A DNA stretch of 20,061 bases, taken from positions 1 to 20,061 of IMG/VR virus record IMGVR_UViG_3300037232_000055. The stretch is one strand, 5' to 3'. Shown one piece after another: positions 12,619 through 19,951 of the stretch (within the stretch, counting starts at the first letter, position 1; each line of letters opens with the position of its first letter). Source of the DNA: a virus. The notes beneath the pieces were generated by a model. The model was given only the letters and a program-made list of their open reading frames with translations, searched no databases and had not been told where the DNA came from. The position numbers and the translations under genes are program-made.

Positions 12619-12756
12619 ATGATCGGGCCTTTCTCAGCCGGATACCTCCCAATCGTATTTATGGTTGGACTCTCGATTGGCTTCTTTCTTGGCAGGTCGT
12701 CGGGGAGAAAACAAATCCTGTCGATGATCGAAAAGCAGATACACCGGGTTAAGTAG
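12619..12756 (+). CDS. small single-pass membrane protein
   Basis: ATG 12619, preceded by GAGGAAA, opens a 45-residue protein. Residues 7-25 (AGYLPIVFMVGLSIGFFLG) form one hydrophobic segment, followed by a basic tail (RSSGRKQ, IEKQIHRVK). It would sit in the membrane with its charged end in the cytoplasm. The ribosome site lies at the outer edge of the left end of tnpB element 2, so the element inserted directly upstream of this gene or supplies its ribosome site. Function unknown; small membrane proteins next to lysis or accessory genes are common in phages. Confidence 0.55.
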   Translation: MIGPFSAGYLPIVFMVGLSIGFFLGRSSGRKQILSMIEKQIHRVK

Positions 12757-12764
12757 CTTTAGTC

Positions 12765-12793
12765 TTGACATTTCTTAATTGACAAGCGAGGAT
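12765..12793 (+). promoter_or_regulatory. candidate promoter
   Basis: TTGACA at 12765-12770 is followed after exactly 17 bases by GAGGAT at 12788-12793. The RHH promoter at 1893 has the same layout (TTGACA, 17 bases, TAGGAT). A second TTGACA lies at 12779-12784 but has no matching -10. It would drive the genes from 12820. Confidence 0.4.
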
Positions 12794-12805
12794 GGAATTA
12801 AGAAA
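12771..12805 (+). promoter_or_regulatory. 10-bp inverted repeat, candidate operator
   Basis: TTTCTTAATT (12771-12780) and its perfect complement AATTAAGAAA (12796-12805) are separated by 15 bases and cover the spacer, -10 and likely start of the candidate promoter. A dimeric repressor could bind here; the RHH protein at 14299 is one possible partner, by inference only. No T run follows, so it does not look like a terminator. Confidence 0.45.
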
Positions 12806-12819
12806 GTCTGGATGCAGAC

Positions 12820-13068
12820 ATGGAAACTCTGGAATTTAACCCGACCCTCTACCACGGCTACTGTGATGAGCCGCGACGAGTGCTGTGTACGCGCTGTGGA
12901 TACTGGCTGAACTTGAGCGCAGAGGACGGCGGGGTTGGCGACGACTACGCTACGGTTCTAACGAGGAAGCACCTGGAGATCTGTCAAGGGAATGCCGCAC
13001 AAACCACGGAAGCACTTGGGGAGTGGTTCCAGAGACATGCCAGCCAAAGACGACCCCAGCCTGTTTGA
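12820..13068 (+). CDS. small C2HC zinc-finger-like protein
   Basis: The 82-residue product contains CTRCGYW (cysteines at residues 23 and 26) and, 24 residues later, RKHLEIC (H and C). This makes a plausible C2HC zinc site. Preceding it is LEFNPTLYHGYCDEPRRV. The C-terminal part is helical and basic. DNA or protein binding is possible. It is the first gene after the candidate promoter at 12765, and it overlaps the following gene by 32 bases. No ribosome site is strong here: a weak AAGAAAG lies 13 bases upstream. Confidence 0.55.
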   Translation: METLEFNPTLYHGYCDEPRRVLCTRCGYWLNLSAEDGGVGDDYATVLTRKHLEICQGNAAQTTEALGEWFQRHASQRRPQPV

Positions 13069-13339
13069 AGACCATCCCGCAGGTAAAGTCCGTTTTCTTC
13101 GGCCCACCGGGGATACTGCCGTACCTATCGGCAAATGGCTGATTCGCGTCTCGCAACCTTATTATAAGGCGCTGAAACTGGACGCGATGGACGAGTACAT
13201 CTTGAACGAATACCTTGCCAGCGCTGACAGCGTGACTGGGGGCCGGTGGTTCCATTACCACCCCGAGACGCTGCGTATTCTGAAGTGCCAGACGTGGGAC
13301 GCTTATATGGATGAAGCTGAGGGGGTGCTTTCGCTTTGA
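13037..13339 (+). CDS. hypothetical phage protein
   Basis: ATG 13037 gives a 100-residue protein (PAKDDPSLFEDHPAGKVRFL...) with a mixed alpha/beta look and several aromatic residues (WLIRVSQPYYKALKL, GGRWFHYHPETLRIL). A start at 12992 would add 15 residues but overlaps the previous gene more and has no better ribosome site. No membrane segment or known motif was seen. The stop overlaps the TTG of the next gene (TTGA). Confidence 0.5.
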   Translation: MPAKDDPSLFEDHPAGKVRFLRPTGDTAVPIGKWLIRVSQPYYKALKLDAMDEYILNEYLASADSVTGGRWFHYHPETLRILKCQTWDAYMDEAEGVLSL

Positions 13340-13548
13340 GATGGACTGACGAGGGCTGGGACGCTCCTGCCGATGAAAGGGCAGTCCCTTATGAGAAGTG
13401 GCGGCATGATGCGGCTATGGCTACAATAACCGAAGCAGCGCGGGCGCGGTCGCAGCCTACCCTTAGTGTGCAACAAGAAAGCAGCGGCCCTCCGGCGAAG
13501 GCCAAGAAAAAACCACAGATGGGGCTTTTGTTCAAGGATAAGACTTGA
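13336..13548 (+). CDS. small hypothetical protein, TTG start
   Basis: The TTG at 13336 overlaps the preceding stop and has GGGGGTG about 7 bases upstream. The 70-residue product starts RWTDEGWDAPADERAVPYEKW and ends in a basic, proline-rich tail (GPPAKAKKKPQMGLLFKDK). It is probably a flexible nucleic-acid- or protein-binding peptide, but nothing identifies it. It is the last gene before the sigma-like factor. Confidence 0.5.
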   Translation: MRWTDEGWDAPADERAVPYEKWRHDAAMATITEAARARSQPTLSVQQESSGPPAKAKKKPQMGLLFKDKT

Positions 13549-13576
13549 ATAGGAATTATAGTTCGATGTATGCTTA

Positions 13577-14386
13577 ATGTTGGTGGAGCCCCAAACACTC
13601 TTTGATAAGCACATGGCTCAAGCTGACAGGGTAGCCGAAAGGCTCTGTTGGAGCTATCGCGTATCAGGGGCGTTGACCTATCAGGAAGAAGCCAGATCTG
13701 AGGCTAGACTGGCATTGTGGCGCTGCTGCCTATCCTACAATCCTGACCTTCAAGCCTTCCAAAAGAAACTTAATCGGGTGGCTGACCTCGTAATTTTCTG
13801 GTCGCCAGTGTTGGGGGTTGTGGCCAACGAAACACGAAAAGACCCCTATGCTTCCTTCTGGATCTGGGCTGTCCAGCGCGTAGGTGGCCGGGTGTTAGAC
13901 TTCTTCCGATCCCAACACTTAATAACGCGCCTAGCCCCAGGCGAAACCCATACGATGCTCTACCGAGAGCGCTTCGTTTCAATGGGGACGCCGAAGGGGC
14001 AGACAGCGAGAGGAAGCTCGAACCCCAGCCTCCGCGACGAATACTTGAGTCAGGACTACACTGACTCTTTTTTTTCGTCTGATCGGGCCGACACGTATAA
14101 CGAGTTAGAATCCATACAGTTAGAAATCTACACCATCATGTCAGACGCTCATCTCACACAGACGGAGAGGCAGTCGATTGATCTGGCGTATGGGAATGAG
14201 GAGATGGAGCCTGCGGAGATTGCGGAGATGATGGGGATTGGTACGGCCACAGCCAAGCTGCTATTGAAAACAGCCTTGGGCAAGTTGCAAGACGCGGCTC
14301 ACTCGCTTTGTAACGGCTGTGGGCGCTCAGCCTTGAGCCACGCTTCCGCCACAAAATCAATAACCTTACCCATGCTGCAACCTTGA
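13577..14386 (+). CDS. phage-encoded sigma-70-like factor
   Basis: The 269-residue protein has a region 2-like first half: EEARSEARLALWRCCLSYNP (residues 37-56) and YASFWIWAVQRVGGRVLDFFRS (91-112). A region 4-like helix-turn-helix follows at about 193-240 (LTQTERQSIDLAYGNEEMEPAEIAEMMGIGTATAKLLLKTALGKLQDA). This is the layout of group 3/FliA-like sigma factors. About 30 extra residues (57-90) split region 2, and the linker contains an 8-T run (14068-14075). It could direct host RNA polymerase to phage late promoters; it sits just before the packaging genes. TATAGT at 13557 may be its own -10. No good ribosome site is seen, so leaderless or weak translation is possible. Its last 29 codons overlap the opposite RHH gene. 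Confidence 0.65.
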   Translation: MLVEPQTLFDKHMAQADRVAERLCWSYRVSGALTYQEEARSEARLALWRCCLSYNPDLQAFQKKLNRVADLVIFWSPVLGVVANETRKDPYASFWIWAVQRVGGRVLDFFRSQHLITRLAPGETHTMLYRERFVSMGTPKGQTARGSSNPSLRDEYLSQDYTDSFFSSDRADTYNELESIQLEIYTIMSDAHLTQTERQSIDLAYGNEEMEPAEIAEMMGIGTATAKLLLKTALGKLQDAAHSLCNGCGRSALSHASATKSITLPMLQP

Positions 14387-14514
14387 ACGGCGGTCTTTTC
14401 TAATAGGAAAGACATAGTTTGGGGAGAAACCCTGCATCCAATCCTCACTCGTTTCTTTTCTTCTGGCAGGGCTTTACGGCCTAATTTCTTGGGAGTGGGG
14501 ATTGTGCTATCCAT
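14299..14514 (-). CDS. ribbon-helix-helix regulator, minus strand
   Basis: The 71-residue product starts at ATG 14514 (DSTIPTPKKLGRKALPEEKK) and has the RHH order: strand RVRIGCRVSP, helix QTMSFLLEKTAVQG, turn CSMG, helix KVIDFVAEAWLKAE. RHH proteins bind operators as dimers. It is convergent with, and overlaps by 88 bases, the sigma-like gene, and divergent from the membrane protein gene at 14545. A repressor role at this switch point is plausible. The frame extends to ATG 14550, which would overlap the divergent start; no strong ribosome site marks either start. It is the only minus-strand gene in the window outside the second tnpB element. Confidence 0.6.
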   Translation of the reverse strand: MDSTIPTPKKLGRKALPEEKKRVRIGCRVSPQTMSFLLEKTAVQGCSMGKVIDFVAEAWLKAERPQPLQSE

Positions 14515-14530
14515 AAATCCACAGTACACT
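14502..14530 (+). promoter_or_regulatory. candidate divergent-region promoter
   Basis: TTGTGC (14502-14507), a 17-base spacer and TACACT (14525-14530) precede the gene at 14545. The -10 overlaps a small palindrome CAGT-NN-ACTG (14522-14531), where the RHH protein might act. The -35 is a poor match (3 of 6). Confidence 0.3.
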
Positions 14531-14544
14531 GATGTTGGGCGAAA

Positions 14545-14997
14545 ATGCAAACAATTCTGTTGGCCATCTTTGGTACGTTCTGCTTCTGCCTTTTCCTAGT
14601 GGCATTGGCCGTTGGCGGCTATTGGATGTACCGCAGCCGAAAGAAGCAGATCGAAGTCCAGGAGCAGTTCTGTAAGGCCGTCGAGACCCTTTCCTCTGTC
14701 GCTAAGGATCTGAGCGACATCCCCAAACTTATCGCAGGGCATGGCAACGCAGCCGGGGCCATCGCTATCGAAGTGGCGAAACTCCGAGACTCGATTGATC
14801 GCTTCGTTGGCGTCGTAGTGAAGCCGAGAGAGACGGAAGCGGGCGTGGACTACACCAAAGAAGAGGACGCCAGCCTGCATTGGGAAGTGGCGCAGGTCCT
14901 AGCCGAAGATCCCTCTGTTGGTATCGAGAGGGCTAAGGAGATTGCCGAAGGGCGGATAGCGGAGCAGGTGGCGCTGCCGCACTTGGGAATGGAGTAA
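14545..14997 (+). CDS. membrane-anchored coiled-coil protein
   Basis: The 150-residue protein starts with a single membrane segment (residues 3-28, TILLAIFGTFCFCLFLVALA then VGGYWM) and a basic stop (YRSRKKQ), so the rest should face the cytoplasm. Residues 34-90 are helical with heptad character (QEQFCKAVETLSSVAKDLSDI, AIEVAKLRDSIDRFV). The C terminus contains EDPSVGIERAKEIAEGRIAEQ. It follows the divergent regulator and precedes the packaging genes. No family recognised; a lysis, DNA-packaging or membrane-docking role would be guesswork. Confidence 0.6.
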   Translation: MQTILLAIFGTFCFCLFLVALAVGGYWMYRSRKKQIEVQEQFCKAVETLSSVAKDLSDIPKLIAGHGNAAGAIAIEVAKLRDSIDRFVGVVVKPRETEAGVDYTKEEDASLHWEVAQVLAEDPSVGIERAKEIAEGRIAEQVALPHLGME

Positions 14998-15029
14998 ACA
15001 CGCTTGGTCCAGGAATTTCTGGAGTTGAA

Positions 15030-15812
15030 ATGACCCCTAAGCAATTCAAACCCATCATCCTTAGAACCCTGAAAGCAGGGCAGAAGTTCTCGACAGTCGA
15101 AGCCTTTGCGGACCATCTCATAGCGAAGATGGAGGACTTTGCAGATATGTTTGCGATGGCGCTGGAGGTGGCGGGAACTACGACCAGCCCGGCAATCGAG
15201 TCTGTATCCAGACAAGAGCTTCCTCCCGCAGACCCAGCCATCATCCTCCCCACGGCGAGGGACGCTGCCGACGTCTCGGAGAGATTCAAGCCCAAACAGC
15301 CTACGGTGGGATTCCTAGAGAATTTCACTAAAGAGGAGATGTTTGAGCACTACAGCAAGAACCTCCCGGCTACCCTGCAAGTCCATCCTCTTGGGTGTAA
15401 AGCCCCAATCACATTGGCCCGAAGCATTCAGAGAGGGCCTGGGGAGAGCTTTGCCGATATGCGAAATGGCGGCATCTACATGCCGACCGTAAAGATCAGT
15501 TACGCACAGCCGGGGGTGTCTGATCCAGCAGAATGCGTTAGTGTGGTAGTGTCCACGTCCGATGCGGACATGAACCCGAAGCGAGTGCTGGACGAGATTA
15601 CAGCGCAAGCCAATGCCCGCTACACCTCTGAGCGCCGGAAGATAGAACCGAAGTTCGCCATCCCCCCACCGCAATCCCTAGACGAGACAATCCGAGGGAC
15701 ACAGGAGGAGCGCGCCCCATGGAACACAACCGACGAGCAGGCTTCAGGCAACGACTTGAGCCAGTGGGGAGCGCCGGTCGCGGGAGTGGCGGCGTCGAAG
15801 TTTAGTAAGTAA
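15030..15812 (+). CDS. hypothetical phage protein upstream of packaging genes
   Basis: ATG 15030 has TGGAG upstream and gives 260 residues. The N-terminal 45 residues are helical (KQFKPIILRTLKAGQKFSTVEAF, ADHLIAKMEDFADMF); a proline-rich linker follows. The central part (residues 108-180) has mixed strands (LQVHPLGCKAPITLARSIQRG, YMPTVKISYAQPGVS, CVSVVVSTSDADMN). The C-terminal third is proline- and charge-rich and likely disordered. Its position suggests a packaging or virion-related role but the sequence gives no family. Confidence 0.6.
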   Translation: MTPKQFKPIILRTLKAGQKFSTVEAFADHLIAKMEDFADMFAMALEVAGTTTSPAIESVSRQELPPADPAIILPTARDAADVSERFKPKQPTVGFLENFTKEEMFEHYSKNLPATLQVHPLGCKAPITLARSIQRGPGESFADMRNGGIYMPTVKISYAQPGVSDPAECVSVVVSTSDADMNPKRVLDEITAQANARYTSERRKIEPKFAIPPPQSLDETIRGTQEERAPWNTTDEQASGNDLSQWGAPVAGVAASKFSK

Positions 15813-15832
15813 TAGGCGATTTCTAACAGTGT

Positions 15833-16240
15833 ATGGCGGACCAGTCCACAAACCCCAGTTTCCTGGGGATAACGAACCAGGGCGGCGCAACTGGGGGGAC
15901 TACCCCCTCCATCAGCCGCTCCGCCATCAAGGTTACGCGCAAGAACATCGCCAAGATCCCAGAGCGCCATCTTATAGAGAACATTGATCCTATGCTCACA
16001 GAGGCGTTCATAGGCTTGCGCCAGAAGATCAAAGACGGCAACGTGCGCTGTATCGAGTTGGCCCTGCAAATTGTGAACCTAATCAAGCCGCCAGGGGGCG
16101 TCACTGTCACCAACAACCTACTCCAGCAGAACAGCAACAAGACCGATAACACCTCCGTCAGCTTCGAGTCCCTTGTTCGCAAGTTGGAGAAAAGGAACCT
16201 GTCCGCTTCCCAAAACGTGATCGACGTAACCCCAGAATAA
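15833..16240 (+). CDS. candidate terminase small subunit
   Basis: The 135-residue protein lies 10 bases upstream of the large terminase start, the usual position of the small subunit. It has a disordered N terminus, a basic helical part (SAIKVTRKNIAKIPERHLIEN), IDPMLTEAFIGLRQKIKDGNVRCIELALQIVNLI, then a linker and SFESLVRKLEKRN. The GDVRAIELALK-like stretch (here DGNVRCIELALQ) is a pattern I associate with small terminase oligomerisation helices. A clear helix-turn-helix is not visible, so the call rests mostly on position. TerS recognises the packaging site and hands DNA to TerL. Confidence 0.45.
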   Translation: MADQSTNPSFLGITNQGGATGGTTPSISRSAIKVTRKNIAKIPERHLIENIDPMLTEAFIGLRQKIKDGNVRCIELALQIVNLIKPPGGVTVTNNLLQQNSNKTDNTSVSFESLVRKLEKRNLSASQNVIDVTPE

Positions 16241-16250
16241 GGGCGTGTGT

Positions 16251-19200
16251 ATGGCCGACTCCCGTTGGCACCAAGACCTTGAGGTTGCTCAGCTTATCGA
16301 GCACCTAAATCAAGAAGATAAATTCAATCAACCCGATAACCTCACCCCATCCGAGGTCAGGGTCATCCTCCGCGAACTCGAACACTGCCGGAACGACTTC
16401 GTGTATGCGGCCAGAAACTACTTCTGGATCACTACCAAAAAGCTAAGAAATCAATTACTTACTCTGTTACCGGCCCAGGAACTTATATTGGAAAAAGTTC
16501 TTGAAATGAAGGCTAAGAAACAGCCACAAAAGATTATAATCATAAAAGCGCGCCAATTGGGGGCACTTGATCCTAAATCAAGGCTGCTAACTGTTGATTA
16601 CAGGTGGGTTGCGATAGAAGATATCGTCATCGGGCAAGAGCTAGTCGCCATGGACGAGCACGCCAAAGGGAACGGGAAGAAGCTCCGGCTGGCTACCGTC
16701 CTCAAAAAATGGGAAGTCAAAAAGCCAGCGTTTGAGATCAGCTTCGACAACGGAGAGAAGATCATCGCTACCGAAGATCATCCATTTCTTTCCAAAATCA
16801 GGGGGGGCGTCGGAACTAAGTGGGTGGAGGTAAAGGATCTTCGGGTGGGAGACCCGATCAGGCAGATTGCCAAACCATGGGAGGACGGCGACAAGGAAGA
16901 CTACTGGTATGGCGGGCTCCTAGACGGGGAAGGCTGCATCCGCAATAAATGGCGGGGTGGCGCTGAGGTCGGGCCATCTCAAGTATTCAACGAGGTCTTC
17001 GACAGGGCTCACCGATACCTGACGGACAAAGGCTACACCTTCCACGTTGAAGTTGACAACAGGAAGAGCGGGACGTCCAGTAAGATTGGCAATCAACCAG
17101 TGGCTAAGCTGTTGGTCAACAGAACAGACCAAATCATGAAGATTCTTGGCCAATGTAGGCCCGTCAGACTCATGGGGAAGAAGTGGTGGGAGGGGATGGG
17201 GCTTCCCGGTAAGCGAGAAACCGGGCACGCCTGGGTGCATATAACCTCCATTCAGCCACTTGGCGTCCGTCGTATGATTGACATCCAGACGTCCACTGGA
17301 ACCTTCGTAGCCGAAGGCGTTGCAACCCACAACTGCTCGACACTAATAGAGGCGCTTATAGCTTGGCGCACGATGTTCTTTACAAACATAAATGCCCTCG
17401 TAGTCTCTTACGACAAGGCCCATACTTCGGATGTTCTGTTCCCCATCATGTGCTTCATTTACGATAATATGCCCTGGTGGATGAAGCCGATGTGCGCCCA
17501 GAGGAAGGCCGACGAGCTTCTATACTTCGACAATCCCAAGCCAGACTTAAGGAGCATTGATCCTGGATTAAACAGTAAGGTGTTCGTCAGAGGAGCAAAT
17601 TCTTCTGGCGTCGGGCAGGGAATAAGGTTAAGCGCCGTACACGTTTCTGAGTTTACGGAATATGCGGAGGACGTAGCTCGCGGGATTATTGATGAAGACA
17701 TGGTGAATGCTCTTGTGGAAGACGAGAACACCTTTGCTATTTTGGAATCAACGGCTAAGGGGGCCAACCGTTACGGGCATAAACTCTGGAAGCGCTGTAT
17801 GGAATTGCTGGGGAGCGATGAGGCTGAGTGGTATCCACTATTCCTTCCGTTCTTTTTTGAGGCAACTAGAGTCCGCCCGGTGCCTGTCAACTGGAGGGTT
17901 GAGACGCCGGAGTTTAGAATGAGGGAGAAAGTAGAGTCGGAGTGGCTTCGCTGCCAGCGAAGTGAATGTTTACAGTATCACTACCGCTACGTTCAAAAGG
18001 TAGACAGATCTGGTTTAATTTGCCCAACCTGCGAGATTGGGATACTTAACCCATACGTGTTGGCCGACGAGCAACTGGCATGGTATGAGCATCGTAGAAA
18101 GAATTCGGACAGAGACGAAGAGAGTTCTAAGTTACTGAAACAGGAAATGGCCAGCACAGGCGAAGAGGCATTCCAGTTGCAGGGTTATCAGATATTCGGG
18201 CAGAAGGCGCAGGACTTCGCCAATATAAACGTGCGGAACCCGATAGCAGAGGGAGACTTCGATCTGGCTGGAAGATTCCACGGATGTAATACTACCAATC
18301 CAAAGAACGAAGCTGGGTTTTATTCCTGCTACCAGGAGGATTGCAACCTCGATCACACTTACGACGATGCTCCGCTGAAGATCTGGGAGTGGCCCATGCC
18401 GGAGGCTGAATACTGCATAGGTGCTGATCTCTCGGAGGGGTTGGGAGGCAAGTCGGCCTACAGCGTAGGGGTCGCTATCCGGTTTAGCACGACAGGCGGC
18501 GGAGATTATCAGGTAGCAACGTGGAGGGCAAACACGATTGATCCTATTGGGTTTGCCTATAAACTGAACCATCTTGGTTTGCTTTACAACAGCGGACTGA
18601 TGTCTGTCGAATGCAACCGATATGACATTTGCTTAGGCACGCTGCGCTACCAGTTGGGGTATCCCAATCTATACCGCTGGAAGCACCTGGATTCGATGAA
18701 CATCATGTCGAACAAACTAGGATGGTGGACAAATATGTCTTCCCGTCCCCGGTTATGGCAGACGTTCAAGCGGTGGCTACAGCAGGAATTGTTCTTTGTC
18801 CGATCTCGCAATCTGGCGGAAGAAATGAAAAACTTCGTTAAGAACGAAGAAGATTCCTACAGCGCTGGTGGCGACCAAGATGAGTTTGATGACGAGAATA
18901 TGGCGGCGATGATTGCCCTTTATACCGCCCACGAAGGAGATTGGAACGACAGCCTGGGGATGATCGCGCCGAAGGCGAAGTTGGCAAAAGAAGATGCCGT
19001 CTATGTGATAAAGTGCCAGAACTGTCAGAACGAATGGTGGGCCAACACAGTCGAGGATAAGAACATAGACCCGACAGAGTTTCAGCCGCAGATGGACCCC
19101 AATCACAAAGTAGTCCAGTCTGGAGGGATGCGGTGTGCGGTATGTGGGAGCCGTAGGCTTGAGATTACGCGGAACAATAATAGTGGCACGCCGGTGTCGC

Positions 19201-19292
19201 AACAAGGAGAAGATGATCTTATCGACGAAGCGAACCAGTATTGGGACCCATCGCAGGAGTGGAATAATCCGAACGACATGGAAGTTTTCTAG
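16251..19292 (+). CDS. terL: terminase large subunit interrupted by an intein
   Basis: The 1013-residue precursor is a phage DNA-packaging motor with a 257-residue intein; the spliced protein would be 756 residues. ATPase: Walker A-like KARQLG plus CST (split by the intein), Walker B-like AVHVSEF, and coupling motif ILESTAKG. A zinc site is likely in the insertion with CQRSEC and CPTC. Nuclease: D in IGADLSEG, E in LMSVECN and D residues in DEFDDENM, the RNase H-like triad. A further CQNC...CAVC zinc ribbon lies near the C terminus, making it longer than most TerLs. AAGGG before ATG 16251 selects this start over GTG 16245. The protein translocates DNA into the prohead and cuts it. Confidence 0.93.
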   Translation: MADSRWHQDLEVAQLIEHLNQEDKFNQPDNLTPSEVRVILRELEHCRNDFVYAARNYFWITTKKLRNQLLTLLPAQELILEKVLEMKAKKQPQKIIIIKARQLGALDPKSRLLTVDYRWVAIEDIVIGQELVAMDEHAKGNGKKLRLATVLKKWEVKKPAFEISFDNGEKIIATEDHPFLSKIRGGVGTKWVEVKDLRVGDPIRQIAKPWEDGDKEDYWYGGLLDGEGCIRNKWRGGAEVGPSQVFNEVFDRAHRYLTDKGYTFHVEVDNRKSGTSSKIGNQPVAKLLVNRTDQIMKILGQCRPVRLMGKKWWEGMGLPGKRETGHAWVHITSIQPLGVRRMIDIQTSTGTFVAEGVATHNCSTLIEALIAWRTMFFTNINALVVSYDKAHTSDVLFPIMCFIYDNMPWWMKPMCAQRKADELLYFDNPKPDLRSIDPGLNSKVFVRGANSSGVGQGIRLSAVHVSEFTEYAEDVARGIIDEDMVNALVEDENTFAILESTAKGANRYGHKLWKRCMELLGSDEAEWYPLFLPFFFEATRVRPVPVNWRVETPEFRMREKVESEWLRCQRSECLQYHYRYVQKVDRSGLICPTCEIGILNPYVLADEQLAWYEHRRKNSDRDEESSKLLKQEMASTGEEAFQLQGYQIFGQKAQDFANINVRNPIAEGDFDLAGRFHGCNTTNPKNEAGFYSCYQEDCNLDHTYDDAPLKIWEWPMPEAEYCIGADLSEGLGGKSAYSVGVAIRFSTTGGGDYQVATWRANTIDPIGFAYKLNHLGLLYNSGLMSVECNRYDICLGTLRYQLGYPNLYRWKHLDSMNIMSNKLGWWTNMSSRPRLWQTFKRWLQQELFFVRSRNLAEEMKNFVKNEEDSYSAGGDQDEFDDENMAAMIALYTAHEGDWNDSLGMIAPKAKLAKEDAVYVIKCQNCQNEWWANTVEDKNIDPTEFQPQMDPNHKVVQSGGMRCAVCGSRRLEITRNNNSGTPVSQQGEDDLIDEANQYWDPSQEWNNPNDMEVF
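16563..17333 (+). other. Ala1 intein with single-motif LAGLIDADG-type endonuclease
   Basis: The intein occupies residues 105-361 of the TerL precursor, between G104 and C362. Block A is ALDPKSRLLTVDYRWVAIED, block B contains IATEDHPF (the T-x-x-H motif), and the C-terminal blocks read MIDIQTSTGTFVAEG and VATHN followed by Cys+1. The first residue is Ala instead of Cys or Ser, so the first acyl shift cannot occur in the usual way and Cys+1 would have to attack directly, as in KlbA-type inteins. An endonuclease-like segment starts at YGGLLDGEG; a second LAGLIDADG motif was not seen. The intein splits the Walker A motif, so an unspliced TerL should be inactive. Confidence 0.88.
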
Positions 19293-19387
19293 GTGGACGA
19301 AAATACGATTTCATAGTATCGTAGGGGCGTAAGACGGCGCTGGCATAGCCCGACCCCCTAAAAGGAATAGGGAAGGAGAAAAATCCC

Positions 19388-19927
19388 GTGTCCTCCTGCA
19401 ATACAGCGACGACATACACTTCGACTTTGAATTACCGCCAGGACACTGGTGGGACGGACATCGTATATCAAGGCAAGGGGATCTGTGCGATTCACAGCCA
19501 GATGCCAAGCCAGATGACGTTGACTACCGATGCGGGTAGCGCTGCCGGTACTTATGTCCTGTATTTCCCTTCAACCGCTGGGCTTTATACTGGCGTTTGG
19601 GCCAATGCTGATGGTATCCCAGCCGACACGCATGTCCACACAATCCAATCAACCTTTGTCCAGCTTGACACAACGCTAGCCACGACCATCACGACTGGCA
19701 CGCCGATCATATTTACTCCAGGCCCCATTGGTGTTCCAACGATCTGGGGGACAAGCCCCGCCAACACCTATGCCATACCAGCCCCAAACAGCGACGGGAC
19801 TTACGGGCCGCAACACGCTACCGATCCCTATACCTATACTGTGCAGATGGCCGCTGCTAGTTTGGGGTTCGGACAAAGTTTTAAGTTTGTTTACAATGGT
19901 CAGGTTATCTACGGCGAGGTAGTGTAG
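19388..19927 (+). CDS. probable virion protein, beta-rich
   Basis: GTG 19388 with AAGGAGAA upstream starts a 179-residue product. It is rich in Thr, Gly, Ser, Pro and aromatic residues with short strands (TYVLYFPSTAGLYTG, DTHVHTIQSTFVQLD, TGTPIIFTPGPIGVPTIWG), a composition typical of exposed virion or decoration proteins. It lacks a signal peptide or membrane segment. Its place after TerL fits a structural role but no family was recognised. In the 95-base gap after terL there is a small hairpin, TACGAT...ATCGTA (about 19301-19321), without a T run, so termination there is doubtful. Confidence 0.6.
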   Translation: MSSCNTATTYTSTLNYRQDTGGTDIVYQGKGICAIHSQMPSQMTLTTDAGSAAGTYVLYFPSTAGLYTGVWANADGIPADTHVHTIQSTFVQLDTTLATTITTGTPIIFTPGPIGVPTIWGTSPANTYAIPAPNSDGTYGPQHATDPYTYTVQMAAASLGFGQSFKFVYNGQVIYGEVV

Positions 19928-19951
19928 ACGGATTCGCTGTTAGGAAGCACT

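Noticed and set aside
11270-12622. 450-residue open frame on the plus strand
   Set aside because: It is the antisense shadow of the complete tnpB on the minus strand, has no family features and would run through both element ends.
19301-19321. TACGAT...ATCGTA hairpin as a terminator after terL
   Set aside because: The stem is short, AT-rich and not followed by a T run.
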